Shown: positions 1 through 13,770, counted from the first letter of the stretch. The stretch: 64,000 bases of DNA from Datnioides undecimradiatus (GCA_008933995.1 WARS01000036.1:1960419-2024418), one strand, 5' to 3'. The notes: a model not told the origin generated them from the sequence alone. Numbers and translations are program-made.

Positions 1-2218
1 GACTCGAAAAGCCGGTGCGTTCGTAAGACCGGCCTTGCCTCCTATGTGACCTAATACCCATCAAACATCACACGGATCTACATCAAGGGGAAGGATTGGG
101 AGAGGCTGGGAGAGAGCGGGAGATCAGACCAATCAGGCACCTCGTTAGCCCAGCTCACTAATCGCTCTGTCGCTGAGCATTTCATGACCTGTCCATCCGG
201 AACACGATCAGCTCACTACCACTGCCGCTCGGCCCTTTACACCAGAGACGGCTGCCTTCGGAAAAGCAGGTTGTTGTGTGGGTCTAAAAGGGGGCGGAGC
301 CTGAGAGGTTTCTGGGGGTGAAGAGGGAGGGTGTTTTAATAGTAAGCCGAGAGCAGTCTATGTTGCAATTATCTCACTTTGCTGCACTTACAGAATGCTT
401 GACCTGCTTCTCAGCATTGATATGGCGCATTTCTCCGGGGCGAGGCAGGGGTTGGCACAGAGGGTTCAGATCTACGTGGGAGTGTGTATGTGAGAGACAG
501 ATACTGTTGACCGTGTGTGTGAGAAAGAACATGTATAAGTGTGATTCTGTGTTTGTGTGTATGCGTGTGAGTTTTACCTGTCATCTGCCCTGTGGTGGGA
601 CTGAGGCTGTGAGAGCCTTGGTCTTCCTGGGTGGGCGATAGGAGGGGTGAAGAGGTTGGAAAGGAGGCAAAGTTAGTGTTGGCTGATTTACCTTATCACA
701 AGACCCAAATACAAGGAACACCCCATTCTGTTAGAGGGAGGACAAAAGACTCATTATGTGAGAATATACAGGATACAGGAATTAAGAGGATACAGGATGT
801 ATCCTATTTAAGATCCTAAATTTTGTTTTTGTATGAAATTACTTATCTAATATCTTCTCAGTAATCAACAAATGCTAGGGTTGGGCTTTTGGATGGCCAT
901 CCTCGAAAAATGAAAAGATATGCTCCTTGCTGTTATTTTTATGTTAAAACAAACAAAAGCATATTGTCTCACTTATGGCGAATGGATTTGAATCCAAAGC
1001 AAGATCCAAGATCCAAAGATCCTCTGGTCTGCTGCTTTAAGTGCAACCTCATCAGCTGAAGATGGACACAGGTATGATTGTGTTGACTTTTAGAAACCAA
1101 ATAAAATCCTCTTTCCTCTCCTTCCTCTGCTCTGTAGCGCAAAATGTCAGTTTCCACCCAGGCTTTGCTATCCATCTGACGGCTCTGCTGACAGATCTGT
1201 TTGTCAGGAGGTGGCATCTGTCAGGAGCCGTGATACATTTCACCATTAGGTCCTTGGCACACACTTAGGAACAGCACTCCCACCTTCATCATTCCCGCAT
1301 GAATTCAGATTCAGATGGAGGAACAGCTGCTTGGGTGACTCAGCTGGAATTAGAAAAAAAAAGGCGTTTGCAAGCTCTGGTCTTCTTGCGCGGTGTGCTA
1401 AGGTATCACCGTGCTGTGTATCTTAAAAGTGACTCTGTTTTATGGGCATGCCTGATTTCAGTCTTCCTGTATCCTGTGAAAACTAGCGACTACTCTGTTG
1501 AAGCTAAAGCTGACTCAAATACAGAATACAGAGTAAAGCCCTGTCGCTCAGGAGTCATGTTTATTGTGACCTTTATTATAAATGTAAGCTTATTAAAGGG
1601 AATGTAAATGAATTAGAGTTTTCAATATACCGCTAACTGTGTTTAGCAGTACAACAGAGAGGGGGCAATCTCTTAAGGTCATTGAAAGACATTTCAATTT
1701 TTACACGAGCATTTTAATTTGGGGTTTTGTATTTGCACTTAACTGTCCAAGTATTGTCCAATATATCAATTTCAAGTGGTGAAGAAACACCAAACACCAT
1801 CTATCGTGTGCAGGAGCCATTGCCTTTGATTATTGGAATTCAGAAATCAAGACAAGTCCAATGCTTCTACCATAACAGAAAATATTGGCCACCAAAAATG
1901 AGTGATGAACACTCCCGCACATCCTAATCCTGAAACAAACACACGTTCACCTGCTTTTCTGGGGAACTGGAGCAGAAGACAGACACCTGGGCTTGTTGGC
2001 AGGAATCCGCAGTTACTATTTCATCCCACTAAAATGGAAGAGCTGCTTCCAAGCACTGCTTGGAAATGTCAAAAGCTTGATAGTTGCACAAGAAGAGGCT
2101 GTTAAGACTGCTATTTGTCTCGTAAAATCTGCTTTGCTGTGACCTAAAAGCATGGAGTCCCTGTTAATCATCAAACTGTTGTTTTAAATAGCGTGGGATT
2201 TACAGTAAACTGTACAGT

Positions 2219-2219
<1 letters not shown>

Positions 2220-2255
<36 letters not shown>
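2220..2255. repeat. (AC)18 microsatellite
   Basis: Uninterrupted AC array. Confidence 0.95.
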
Positions 2256-2258
<3 letters not shown>

Positions 2259-3410
2259 GTCCAAAGGCAGAAGTGTGACAGTATTAGTGAGGACTGAGGA
2301 GACAAATGAAAGGAAAGCTGGCACTGGACAAGAGCAGCAAGTCCAAGAGGGCTATTAAATAAAGCTTGCATGTATGCAGCATGAAATATAATGTATGCAC
2401 TGGAAACTGTGAAGGAGGAGACTTCTCAGCATTCATCCGTTGTGCTTTTAGACACATTTCTTATTTTTTTCCATGGAGACGGAGTTTTACATCCTAACTT
2501 CACGGTGACACATGCAAATACTGTTTGGTAGAGACCAGAGCAGAGTTCTTTTGATGAAGCATAAAAATAAATATGATCCATGTCAATTCTCAAGACTCAT
2601 ATTTCAAGTCAAGATGCACTTCTCTTAAGGATCAAACTCTCTCAGCGTGATCACTGCTACAACCATAGCTGAAGCTTGCCAACCAAACGCTTTAAGTACC
2701 ATTTTTTGCTTTACACAAAGCTTTTCCATTGTTTGTCTTGTTTTACTGCATATTTATGACATGAGAGTGGTGCAAAATGACATCTCAAGCTTTGTAATAG
2801 GTTCAGCAAGCATTAATTGTACAATCTGATAATGCTCATAATTGCTATTGGACATAATTACTTTTGTACATTGTGTAAGCAGGACCTTTCAGACTGATCT
2901 CACACAGTGAAACGCTATGAACCTTAAAAATACTATACAAACAAACATTCCTGCACAAATGAATGTTAACTACAATATCCTCTTTTAAAATAACATGTGC
3001 ATATCATTAGATATGGTGTTTGCCTATAAAACTATTTGGTGTGTTTTGCATTTGGTGTGTGTTTAGTTTACATTGGCTCTGTGGCATTGTGCTTGTCTGT
3101 GCTGTCCTGGCTGGATTTGAGTGACACTGATTAAAGATTGAGTGAGATCAAGCATTGTGGTGCAGCTTTTGTAGGAGGGACAGTTTATGTCTCAAAACAT
3201 TATGTAACTTAACCAACAGTGGTGTTGCCAGTGAGGTGAGGGACAGGACACGCACATACACCGTTACTGGAGATTTTCCCTGACCCTATTGCACCTGTAC
3301 ATAACTGGAATTCTGCTGTTCCTTGCTGTCATCTCAAACATCCCTTTGTTTGTCAGCTCTCCTCTTCTTCTCCTGTCTTTGGCAGACAGTGAGTCTCTAT
3401 TATCACAGTA

Positions 3411-3435
3411 TTCTCTCTCTCTTTCTCTCTCTCTG
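3411..3435. repeat. (CT)n microsatellite
   Basis: Short CT array with one TTT interruption. Confidence 0.8.
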
Positions 3436-5244
3436 TGTCACTGTAGACAGACAATGACAGCAATGCCATCAGCTGCCAAACCCGCAGCCATAATTACACC
3501 CCTGACGGAGAGCTGCACCGCCCTTTTGTCAGTCAGGACCACAATAAACCATGACAGTGACCGTAGAGGAACACCTGGGTGAATATCTCAGAGGTGACGA
3601 AAGGGTAATGTGGTTGTGAAGTGTGGCGCCGCGCCACAAGCACACTCATGGCCCTGTAATCTGGAGAGGACGGAGGAAACGGCTGACAGAATGACTTCCT
3701 GAAATGTTAGATTTGCAGTTGCACAATCGTAAATAGCGTTGTCTCCTCTCCAAAGGCCAAACTGGGTAAGACAGCAGCCACAGTCTGGACAGTATGAACG
3801 TAGTCAGACAAGATTGTTTTGGATATTAATAACTCTAAGGCACTGGTGATTATTTTCAAATGACATGTTTCAATGCAAATGCAATGCAAAGGTTCTCCAT
3901 CAATCTTTTTAGGCTTTTTGAAATAGCTACAAACCTTTCATCTGTGATTTTTTTGGTAGTTTCCACCAAATTTCATTCATCTCAGAACTACAAAGCAGCT
4001 AAGATTGCCAATGTATTGTTCCATACGTGTCACTGATCTAACAGCCTGTCACTCATTCTCTTCTTTTCAATGACTGAACTCTCTCCATTGTACCATAGTA
4101 CCGGAGCAGCTGCTTACAGTAGTTACAAAGGAATGTACAGTTTCACATGTAAGGCATTGTTAGGCAATTTGTCGTGCAGTATAGATGTCATGAGCTCAGA
4201 ACACTCATTGGAGTTCAACATGACAGCTTATTTTTCATTCTTTTCCTGTTCTCTCCCCAGTTTATCCTTTTTGTCATTTATGCGACACAGTTTTTAGATC
4301 ACCCTACAGAGCTGGACCATGCGAGGGATTCATGATCGACATGGAACCATTATTTCTTAAAAATATTTAATAGTCATTTCAGGAAAATCAAAAGTTTGTT
4401 TATGTTTCTGTTGCTCCATTGGCCACAGGTTCAGTTGGCTGCAATATAAAAACAGTGACGCTGTTAAAATCATCCCAACTGAGCCAGCAGTAAGGTGATC
4501 AGACAGGTTTTAAACAGGCTGAATCTTTGAATCTTGCTTTGAGGCTTAAAATAAATCTAAATAACGTAACTGCTGATATTCGTAGAGTGCAGAGGAAAAC
4601 AATGAATGTTCAGCCTGAACGCTGTGGGTTCTGTTTCAAATTAACTCGACTAACTTGGTCTGATTAAATGACTCTGTTTTTCCCTCTGTTTCTAGCAGTG
4701 ATGATCCATTCCTAGTTTTCAGCAATTACTTTTGTCAGCACAATGTAATCAGAACTGAGAAAAATAGAACCCAATCTATATTAAACCATAGTTTTTCTTA
4801 TTGCCTGCAGTAGTCAGAAGCTCTCATTGAGGTTACCTTCTCTTTAGAGGAACCTGACAACAAACTTCATACATACACTCAAGCTCAGTCAGCTGAAAGA
4901 ATCTGTACACACAGGCACACTTAGGAATTTACAGTTGTTCATTCCAGGCAATGCACAGCACCAGAAACTAGTCTGCACCAGTTCAGAGCTTTTTAAAACA
5001 GACCTGTGCTGTGATCTGGTGTAATGGTAATTAGCTTTTCAACTCTAGATGGCCTTCTGACCATTGTCGTATAACTCACAGTGGTTGAAAGGTGTTGGCA
5101 GAGGTGAGCATACAGGAGATCTCAATTATACATTACAGATAATGTTTAATAATGGGGTTTTATGCACTTTCATCACTGATTATATTTATTCTGTGCTTTT
5201 CTCAGTGATTCTCTCAGCTTCAACTTCATCTGTCCTCCATCTAC

Positions 5245-5446
5245 CTGCTGCTCCAGTGCTCACATTAGCGATCACATTGCTGTCTGAAGAGTTCTCTGCG
5301 TCGCCCCTGTTTTTCTTTGCTTTCCCTGTGCCTTTGGTTTCTCCAGGCTCCAGGCTGACCTTCCTGCCCCTTCTGTGTGTCCCTCCCCTCCCAGAGCTGC
5401 TCTCACGGTCACGTTTCATATGTTCCCATAAATGGGCCTTCATCAC
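5245..5446 (-). CDS. Low-confidence candidate coding exon on the minus strand
   Basis: On the minus strand an open frame of about 66 codons is rich in Lys, Arg, Gly, Ser and Glu (it includes KAHLWEHMKRDRESSSGRGG). It reaches a plausible donor, GCAG|GTAGAT, with the exon ending at 5245. The composition looks like a basic, disordered protein tail. The frame is interrupted by TAG 18 codons upstream, no strong acceptor is visible, and the opposite strand is pyrimidine-rich, which by itself yields charged residues. No family is recognised. I keep it as a lead only. Confidence 0.15.
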
Positions 5447-5899
5447 CCACTGGCACCGGCGTAATCGCCAGCATGGCTAACACGACTCTGTTAGACGTCC
5501 CCTCGTGTTAATTTCAGCATGCAGTTCTTGGGTTGCCAGCTTCAGGCTCTACAATTGCCTCCTGTGTTGACATCAGCTACACCAGCGCTGAAACACACAG
5601 GCAAGGAGGCACATTGCTTTGCTGCGTGACAACAACGCAAGCTCTGACACACATGTGCGCACATACAGAAAGATAGTCAAGCATGTGTGCACTTGCTTAT
5701 TTGACTGGGATGGATGTCAGTATAATGAAAAGATCAGCACCGGGACACTCACCGGGGTAAACAGACACCGCTGTCTGTTTGATAAAATGCCTGTCAGCTC
5801 ACAGTCATTCCTAACTCATTCACATCATGCTGACAACATGTTGCTTCACAGTATATCGTCACATGAAAAGAGGTGGATCTGGCCAAACATGTAAATACT

Positions 5900-6070
5900 T
5901 AAAGGAATAGTCCACTGAAATTTTGAGAAGATACATCCTGCACGTCCATAGAAACCTCTGTCACAGGCACAGTTAGCTGTTTGTGTTTTTCATTCAAGAC
6001 CAACAGTAGTTAGCTAATTAGTTCTTATTCATTTAGTTGTGTTTAGCCCCATTTAGCATCTGATTGCAGA
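5900..6070. repeat. Possible old interspersed repeat
   Basis: The opening taaaggaatagtccactgaa and later words such as cacagttagctg and tttagccccatttagcatc resemble a common fish repeat that begins ttaaaggaatagtt. Similarity is patchy and boundaries are not visible. I include it as a tentative label for an otherwise empty stretch. Confidence 0.3.
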
Positions 6071-8409
6071 ATTTTGAGACCGATACTGATACTGAAAGGA
6101 GCTCTCAGAAGACTTTTTTAAACAAATACTTTGATTACAGAAAGGATTTCACTTTTCTATAGAACTTGGTAGTGACGCCATTGCATTATAAGAAGCATTT
6201 TTACCTGAAAACCACAGTTAATATATCAATAGATAACTGGAACATGCATGCTGATATGTCTGAAATAGATGAGAACAGCCAAAAACATCAGCTGACCAAT
6301 CGGTCTGGCTTTAATAATCAAATGTAGAGTTAAGAAATAGATAGAATAGAAATAGTTGGGTTACTAATATTAAAACAGTGAAGCATTGCTTCGACTTCTT
6401 GTGACCTCAAGACAGTTCTGTTATTACATTAATAACTAACTAATGTACTAACTTCACCAGGTCCACCAGCCCAGGTCTTTGCAGCAGAATGATGCCTGTC
6501 ATGTCTCAGAGGCTCCATCCTCCATGTTAACCTTTTGAAGGGAGATGTGTTGCTCCTTAGAAAGTCGTCTGTGAGTCATTGAGCATCATGTTTTGTCATA
6601 AAGTTCATTTAAACACTCTTAACACCTCTTCATGAATCCAGTTCCTGAAGGTTTCTCAGCAAGGAGCCCTGATAGCAGCCTTGTGTTATTTTTTAGATTA
6701 ATGGAATCCAGCGTGCAGAATCAGCTGGAATTCTCGCGTTTGTTAATCCATTATGAATTTTCCTTTATGCTCTTCCAGAGCCTTCAATGTCTATTAGTCT
6801 GAGAATAAGCATGAGCCACTCAGATTGGGCCCACACCCTCCCCGTTTACACTGACACTAATGACTTGTCCCTCGCTCCAGCCCTGCCACAGTCATCCACA
6901 CATGGAACTCATTCTATCTGTGCACAACACCAGGACCGCCTGCCGGATCGCTCCACCAGCATCATCCTGTAAAACAATCTGTTGCTAAGGCAACAGGTGG
7001 TGTTGTAGACATCCACGATTTAACCAGGAGCAGGAGTTGATTATAAGTAGACAATCACTGCACAGAGAGCGTATGGGCTAAGGAGAGCTTTGGAGAAACA
7101 CAGTACGGATGACATCAGTGTCCGCACGTGCACATGATCTAGAAATAGAGTCATTGTGTTTGTCTTGGCCAGCTTGGACTATTATTCGGCTTTGTTAAAA
7201 GCTTGTGTCAAAACCTGAGATGCTGCAGATATCAGCGCACACACACGCCAGGAAAAGTGTTTAGAGAAGGTTTTAATGAGTCTGTGGTATTAATGCGTAT
7301 TAAGGCTATAGAGGCTAATTCCTGTCATATTAACATTGCAACATCACTGGACTGGCTGAGTGTATTTACCCAGAAAAGACAACAGGAAAAAAAATTGCGT
7401 TGGAAAAACACTGCGCTCTATCATAAAATCTCCCCAGCACTCTGTTAAGGCTGTCGCTGTTTGAATCACACTGTAAATATTTGAGCAAAGTGTGGGTTTT
7501 TCCTGGTGTGTCTTTACTTTGCTTTACTGTGTGGAATGAGGAGCCATATCCTGACCGTATAATGTAACGTCAGATTTTTGTACCGTCTCGCAAAATCTAG
7601 GTCGGGGGGGCCGAATGAAGAGAATTCCGTTTCACCAAGGGTAAAATAAACACTTTGCCCCAATCGGTGCCTTGCATGACCACATTCCTCGATGGCCAGA
7701 AGCCTCACGTCCCTGTAATCCTCCATTTCAACCGCAAGATGACAATAAAACCTCAGATTGTAATTCACCCATACATGCCCGGCATATTTTACATGTCTTT
7801 TAAAATAAAGACAAAATGGTACGTGACTCCTTCTCCCACCCCTCATTGTTTGGAGGATCTTTGTTATGTGGGTACAGTAGTGATGCAATCATGAGTGGCA
7901 CATGCTGCACATTCAGGAATTTCGCACACAAAAGTAGTTGACTTTAGCTCTAAGCTCTGTTGATAACAAACACCAAGAATTAGGTTGGACTGTTGATAGC
8001 GTGGCGTTACAACACACCTGATCTACAGGAGCACAATAGGCATTCCTGAGCTGACCCTCATCTGTGTTTAATGCTTAACTCTGCTGTAGATATGGATTGC
8101 TTTTGAGAGGGGATTCTGCCGAGTCATGGCGCTGCGTTGGAGCAACAGTGCAGCCTTGTGATGCAGACGGGAGTCGATGACATTGACGACTCAGCCTGGA
8201 GGGTTGGTTGGCACGGCTGCTCAGCCTTAGGGGAGAGAGGATGTAGAGTTGTGGGAGAACAGATCAATGGACTGACACAGATTGCTTCCGGGCCTTTTTT
8301 TTTTTTTGAGTGCCAGCGTCCAGACGGATGATGATTAACCAAGGATGACTGGTGCTGGCTGGAACTGACCTGAGATCACATCAGGTCTCCTCCAAAATAG
8401 AACCTGATT
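6071..8409. other. Gene-free stretch
   Basis: Apart from the candidate conserved block at 7560-7830 and a poly(T) run near 8297-8308, nothing recognisable was seen. Confidence 0.5.
7560..7830. other. Candidate conserved non-coding element
   Basis: This 270-base block has no simple repeats, retains about 12 CpGs in CpG-depleted surroundings, and shows dense non-repetitive A/T motif words (caataaaacctcagattgta, cccatacatgcccggcat). Open frames exist on both strands but neither resembles a protein family. The texture is that of vertebrate conserved enhancers. This is an inference from composition only. Confidence 0.25.
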
Positions 8410-8770
8410 ACCTTTTCCTTTCAAGTTTCTCTCCTCTCTTGGGGTTAACCTTCCTCCGACCCCACATCTCAACCTCATTTAACTTCCTTCCCTCTTTCCA
8501 GCCATGTACCTTCCGTTCACCTCCATTCCTTCATATTACCTTCTCCCTTCCCACCTGACATTTTTCTTACTTTTCTTCCTTCCACTACCTCTTTGCATTG
8601 CTTGCTTACTTTGGTTTCCTTTGACTTCTCATTCCGTTACTTCTTTACCTCTTATTTAGTTTTTTCCTTTTCCTTCTGTTTCCTTCTATCTTTTTTACTT
8701 TTTCTGTCATCCACACATGGCTCTTTGTTCATTTCCTATTCACAACCCCCCTTCTCCATCTTTCTTAGAA
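8410..8770. repeat. Pyrimidine-rich low-complexity tract
   Basis: About 360 bases are dominated by C and T on the plus strand, with frequent cttcc, ttcct and tcctt words (degenerate CTTCC-like repeat). There is no strict unit. Such tracts can form triplex DNA; nothing suggests coding content. Confidence 0.6.
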
Positions 8771-10306
8771 AGAGATAGACCCCCTTCCTCCACAAAAACC
8801 ACAAGCCACTGTTGCTGTGCATGACATCCACTCCACTAACCTGACATTCCCAGTGTGTCCCTGTCCCTGAAATTGGTCTATAAAATATTTGAATAAAAGT
8901 CAAGACCATATCTAAACTTAGTTTTTGGGTTTTTCAGTAAGTAAAAGCACCTTCTTCCTCTCCCTGACAGTTATCATCGTTTCATGTTTCATCAAATTAC
9001 AATATTTTGGATGGTTTGTGCAGTTTTTTATACACATTGCGCCCAATTTAAACTGACACACAGTATGTAAACTGTAACCCTCCTTAATGTCAGCATGTTA
9101 TCCTTTTCATTGTGACCATATTAGCTTGCATGCAGCTCAAAGCACCATTGTGCCTGTGTGCAGCTTCGCAGAGCTGCTGGCTGTTGATTTGAGCTGTCTT
9201 GTTTTGAGCCATGTGCAGCAAAGCAGCTAAAAGCAGCTTCCTTATATAACAATGATCATATCAGCACCATCCGTACTGTGAAAAGAAGACAAATACTAAC
9301 TTGTTTTGTCCTCAGCTCACATTTTTTTTTGCAGAGCACCAGTGTTGTGAGCAAAAGAGGAAAGAAAAGAAAGCAAACTTCCCCTCTGATTATTATAATT
9401 GGGGAATAGCGTGAATGACTGCATATGCCTGCCAGCACCTCCTGATGACTGATGATGCATACCTGTCTCTGTCATACTCCTGAGGGGAAAACAAGGCTCA
9501 GAGATATGCACGGGCACAGAACCAAACCTGAAATGCCATGGTGGTGGTCAAAGGGAAAACATGCCTCGTGACGGTGTCATTGATTTGACCTTTTTAAGAA
9601 ACACGTGAAAGAGAATGGATGAGTTGCAGAATGCTAAAGTCACATTGACTGTTGACCTCTCTGTGACTGAAAGCGTATACATATTTAACGATTGAAGCCA
9701 TTCAGATGATGTCAGCTTTATGTCTTATTGCTCTCGTTTTAATATCCAAGTTTTGAAATTTCAATCCTGGACATTATGAATAAGCGGCACAACGTCTGAC
9801 CTTGTCTGAAATACAAGGCCGAAGTTAGAGTTTTTCTGTGCTGTGAGAACAACAGGAGTACCTTGCATCATTCACTGGTGACAGCATCACTGTGGTGCCA
9901 TGGCAACATGAGCAAGGAGCATGAAGGACATGCAGCGCTGCATTAGAAAGTGAAGTATGTTTTTGTATACAGTAGAAGGGTTTATGTCTTTAAAAAGATA
10001 TGAGTGGGTCAGTAAACTGCAATTGTTATATGCAAATGCTAATGTGTCCTCTGGAAAAAGGGGTGTACACTGTGTGTATAGATGAAATATGAATCTACAG
10101 ATAGATATTATACACATACACCGATCTAGCTTCAGAGTGTCATGTGGTTACCTTCTAGGAAATTTTGGTGAAAACACCTGCAGTTAGGTAATGTGTACAT
10201 TTCCCTAAGACCAGAAATCCTTTTTAGGGAGAGTCAGATGTTTGATAAACAGGGTGAAACACTGTGTGTGCTGTCAACACACACACACACACACACACAC
10301 TCTCAT

Positions 10307-10362
<56 letters not shown>

Positions 10363-13300
10363 CCTGTCTCATCAGGCCAAAAGTTTTATAAGTGGTGGTG
10401 TGACTGCCCAGGACCCAAAGTTACACAATACTTACCTAACACTTAGAGAGCTGCACAGGAGCACCTCTTGATGTTTGTTTCAAAAGATAATCTAGTATTT
10501 ACCTTTGAAACTGTGATTATTGCTTTTTATTTTCAGGAAGCAGTAGTCCATTATCTCCTCTACCTCCTCACTGCTCAAACTGGTATTTTTATTTGTCTGA
10601 TTTTTACTTATGATATGATAAATGAATGAGAAAAGAGGAGTGATGAAGTGCTGAAGAAGCTGATGAGCACATAAACTACACAGCTCAAGCTGCCTGGCAT
10701 GCTCGGCTGGCAGACAAGACTGTTTATCTTGAGAACGTGTTTCCCTTGGCAGGCCCTTGTCTCCTCAGATTCACTCTAGGGAAGATGGATTGTTGTGGAT
10801 TGTTTTCTCATCATAGTGAAATTATTAAAAAATTATAGTCAGCTCAAAGCAAAAAGGTTGCCAGTTCAAATCATCGGCCGCTCAAAATCTGTGGGAAATC
10901 TGTTTGTCTCTCTCTGTGTCTGTGTGGTTTGTTTGGTTCTGTTTGGTTTTGGAAATATAGTGCAACACATATTGTAATCATTTTCACAAATATGTGATAG
11001 AATTTCATTTTCTTGCTTAATTAATCACTGATGGAATTTCTCTTCTGACAACACGCTGAAGACAGATGTAGGCATCACTCAAAGAGTTGTCTCTTATCTG
11101 ATGTCCATCTGGCAGTGTGAGTGAAGCCAAACAAGAATTCCAGCACAGGTGATGAATAAGACCTCACATTTAAAACATATCATAATGTGTCTGCTTGTAA
11201 TTTCTCTCTGTGACTAATTGTGCTGTGTTTGGCCGCCTCTCTTGGTTCCTTATACACAAGCAAACATCCCTGCTCACCACCGGACATCAGCTAGGCCAAG
11301 AAAGCCCCACAGGTGCTGAATGTTCAGACCCCGCTGCCATTCTCTGACCCCTCCCTCCCATTCAGCCGACACTCCAACCCTGTTATTCGAAAACAACCAT
11401 TCTCTCCATCCTCCTCCTCTCACACTCTGGCCCTCCATCCTCGGAGCCCCTCTGTGGTTACTGAATGAGTTTTGTCTGTGTTTGGATGAGCTCACTGGAA
11501 AAGGATGTGCCACAGCCCTACATCGGCTTTCATCTTCCCACCCGCATGGAGACTTGGACGACACATCCTGATGCTTTTGAACAAAGCAGGTTGGGTGAAC
11601 GTCCATGCGGCAAAGTTCTGGCGAATTTTTTTTTTAAGCCCACTCCGATTGTGTTTGCATTAAAGTGGGAAAGTCTTTGTTGATCAAGGGGGACACTTTA
11701 GAATAAGGTACTATACAAAAGGATTCTACAATAACTGCTGAAGGTTTATCTCTAAAATGAATGTTTAAGTCTGTGTTTATCCTCCTCCCTGTACTCCAGA
11801 CAGTAACAATAACTGAGGACGTGTTGCCAGAGAACACTCAAATAGGTTGCTCCCCGGGTACACTGATTCAATGGCAACTAAAAGGCTGCAGGGTACATAA
11901 ACACAATGAAAAGGGTACTGATAGGAACCTACTCTGATGATGACTGCACCTGGAGACGAGTTGGATTCAAACCAGTTCTATATATGGGTTTAAACCCAGA
12001 GCAACCACTTGTTTTGCAAAATCCTACTCAACTCTGCCTCCGATTGGCTAGTTTTTAATATCTGGTGAGAGGTGGGTGGAAAGTAAAGGTTAGGAAAGGA
12101 TCTCAGGGTCAGAGCCAATCGGACAGAGAGTAGGGGTGTGTAGGGGTATTTGTGGAATATGGATGGTGAAAAGTTGCAACATAGACTTTCCACATGTTCT
12201 TTCTTGGAAGGTGTGCGACACCTAACCCTTTTTCAAAGAATTCCTTCCTCTGATGGTTGTAAAAACACAGGGATGTCCCTGACGTAGTGGACGTGTAGAG
12301 ATATTTACAAAGCTGCCTCACTCTGGCTTGGATTTTCAGCTTGAGCTAGTGCATAGTTACTCCTGGTTGCCAGCACATGATGTGAGTATATTGAAGATGA
12401 CAGCCAGAAAGCTCTGCTGGCTGAGCAGTCAACACACTAAAGTCCATCTGTTACCTGACCAGAGAGCCACTGAGCTGCCCACTGCATCCTTTTATACACT
12501 TTAATGGTAATGTGGAGCCTAAAGCAGAGATTCCCAAATGTTTTCTTGCCAACATGTCAGTCAGGTAGATTGTTTAACATCCTCATCTGAGAACATTTAG
12601 GTTTCCACTGTTTCACTGTTTCTTTTATTAATTAGTAGTTAAATTGAAGTCATGCTCCTCCCCTGGGAGCTCCCAGGCACCCCTGGGAGTCTCCATACCC
12701 AGTTTGGAAGCAGTAGTCCAAGAGGTTACAGAAAGTGGCCCTTGGAGCACTCCAAATCCCCAGACTGGCTGGGAAAATCTGTGCAGAGCAGGGAAGTTGA
12801 GAACTGTGCTGTAGTCACTGCTCAGTGGCAAACTGTTCAGCAGTGACTACGTGATGGAAAAATACACTATTTATTCAAAGTAAGGACAGCAGAGGAAGTA
12901 AAAGTAAAAGTAGACAGGGTAAAGGCAGTATTCTGCAAACAGGTTATACACTGTTTCACCGCTGTAAAAAGGGAAATCCATGACTCATAATATCTTACTT
13001 AAGGATGATTAACTCTCCAAGATAAACAGGCTTGTCAGTCATCATTTTCAGATTGTTTGAAAGTAACCAATTGTGATTTAATCTTAGCATTTATCTTATC
13101 TTCCCTTTTAAGATCAAGCTGGTTAGAAGCAAATCTGAAAAGCCACAGATCACATGCAAATTTGATGTTTTTGGGAGGTGCTGAGACAAAACAAGACAAA
13201 AACAACAAGCCACGAACTGACTACCATCACTGAGCAGCTACATCGGGTTTAATCTGATAATTATGTTTGTGGATATCAAATCTGCACTACTACCATGAAG

Positions 13301-13618
13301 AATGACACTGATTCCTGTGATAATGGGTGATAATTATCTGAGCTTAAAAGTCACTTCACATTACTTTCTGCCGACTGAACCAGAATCTCACACACGAGCA
13401 CTGCCGATCCGTTATGGTCAACATTTTACTTCTTCCCCTTGGCGAGTTTCTCACTTCTATTCACTAAAATTCAATATAGCTGCTTCTCGCCTGCGGGGAT
13501 TTACAGTGAAACAGTTGTGGCATTTTCTCTTTCTCTTGTAATAGTTGTAACTTGCACACCCAGGGGGCCACTTGAGGGCCACTGGGTGGATACACCGCTT
13601 GTTAAAGCAAATTATGCA
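8771..13618. other. Gene-free stretch
   Basis: Contains the AC arrays at 10277-10361 and a perfect 16-bp palindrome CCTGGGAGCTCCCAGG at 12662-12677. Short open frames show no family resemblance. Confidence 0.5.
10277..10361. repeat. (AC)n compound microsatellite
   Basis: Two AC arrays (10277-10300 and 10308-10361) are split by tctcatg. Confidence 0.95.
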
Positions 13619-13770
13619 ATGTACCCCTGTAATTAACTGCAGTATTTGTGTTAAACTGTGAAACGTACACCTGCAATTACCTGCAGGATTTAGGTTAAAA
13701 CATGAAATGTGGAAATGCAGTTTATTGCAGAATTTAGGTCAAACTGTGAAATACATCCCTGTAATTAACT
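13619..13770. repeat. 44-bp minisatellite, about 3.5 copies
   Basis: Three full 44-bp units start at 13619, 13663 and 13707, with a partial fourth at 13751. Each contains a form of cctgyaattamctgcag, followed by gatttaggttaaa and a tgtgaa end. Units differ at many positions but share length and frame exactly, so this is an older tandem duplication. Confidence 0.75.

Larger units (their letters stand above)
1..5244. other. Gene-free stretch
   Basis: Bases 1-300 are richer in CpG than the rest (about 17 CpGs, with ggggcggagc near 291), so a CpG island or promoter may lie just left of the window. A 19-bp direct repeat of aggatacagga occurs near 770-800, and a GC-rich hairpin (TGTGGCG/CGCCACA) at 3622-3638. 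No supported gene was seen. Confidence 0.5.

Noticed and set aside
7514-7888. 124-codon minus-strand frame with an overlapping plus-strand frame
   Set aside because: Both strands are open and neither peptide is recognisable. A non-coding conserved block is the simpler idea.
10193-10471. Thr/His repeat open frames over AC arrays (also near 28290-28590, 30334-30650 and 54458-54661)
   Set aside because: Dinucleotide arrays lack stops in some frames, so they give artificial TH/VC repeat peptides.
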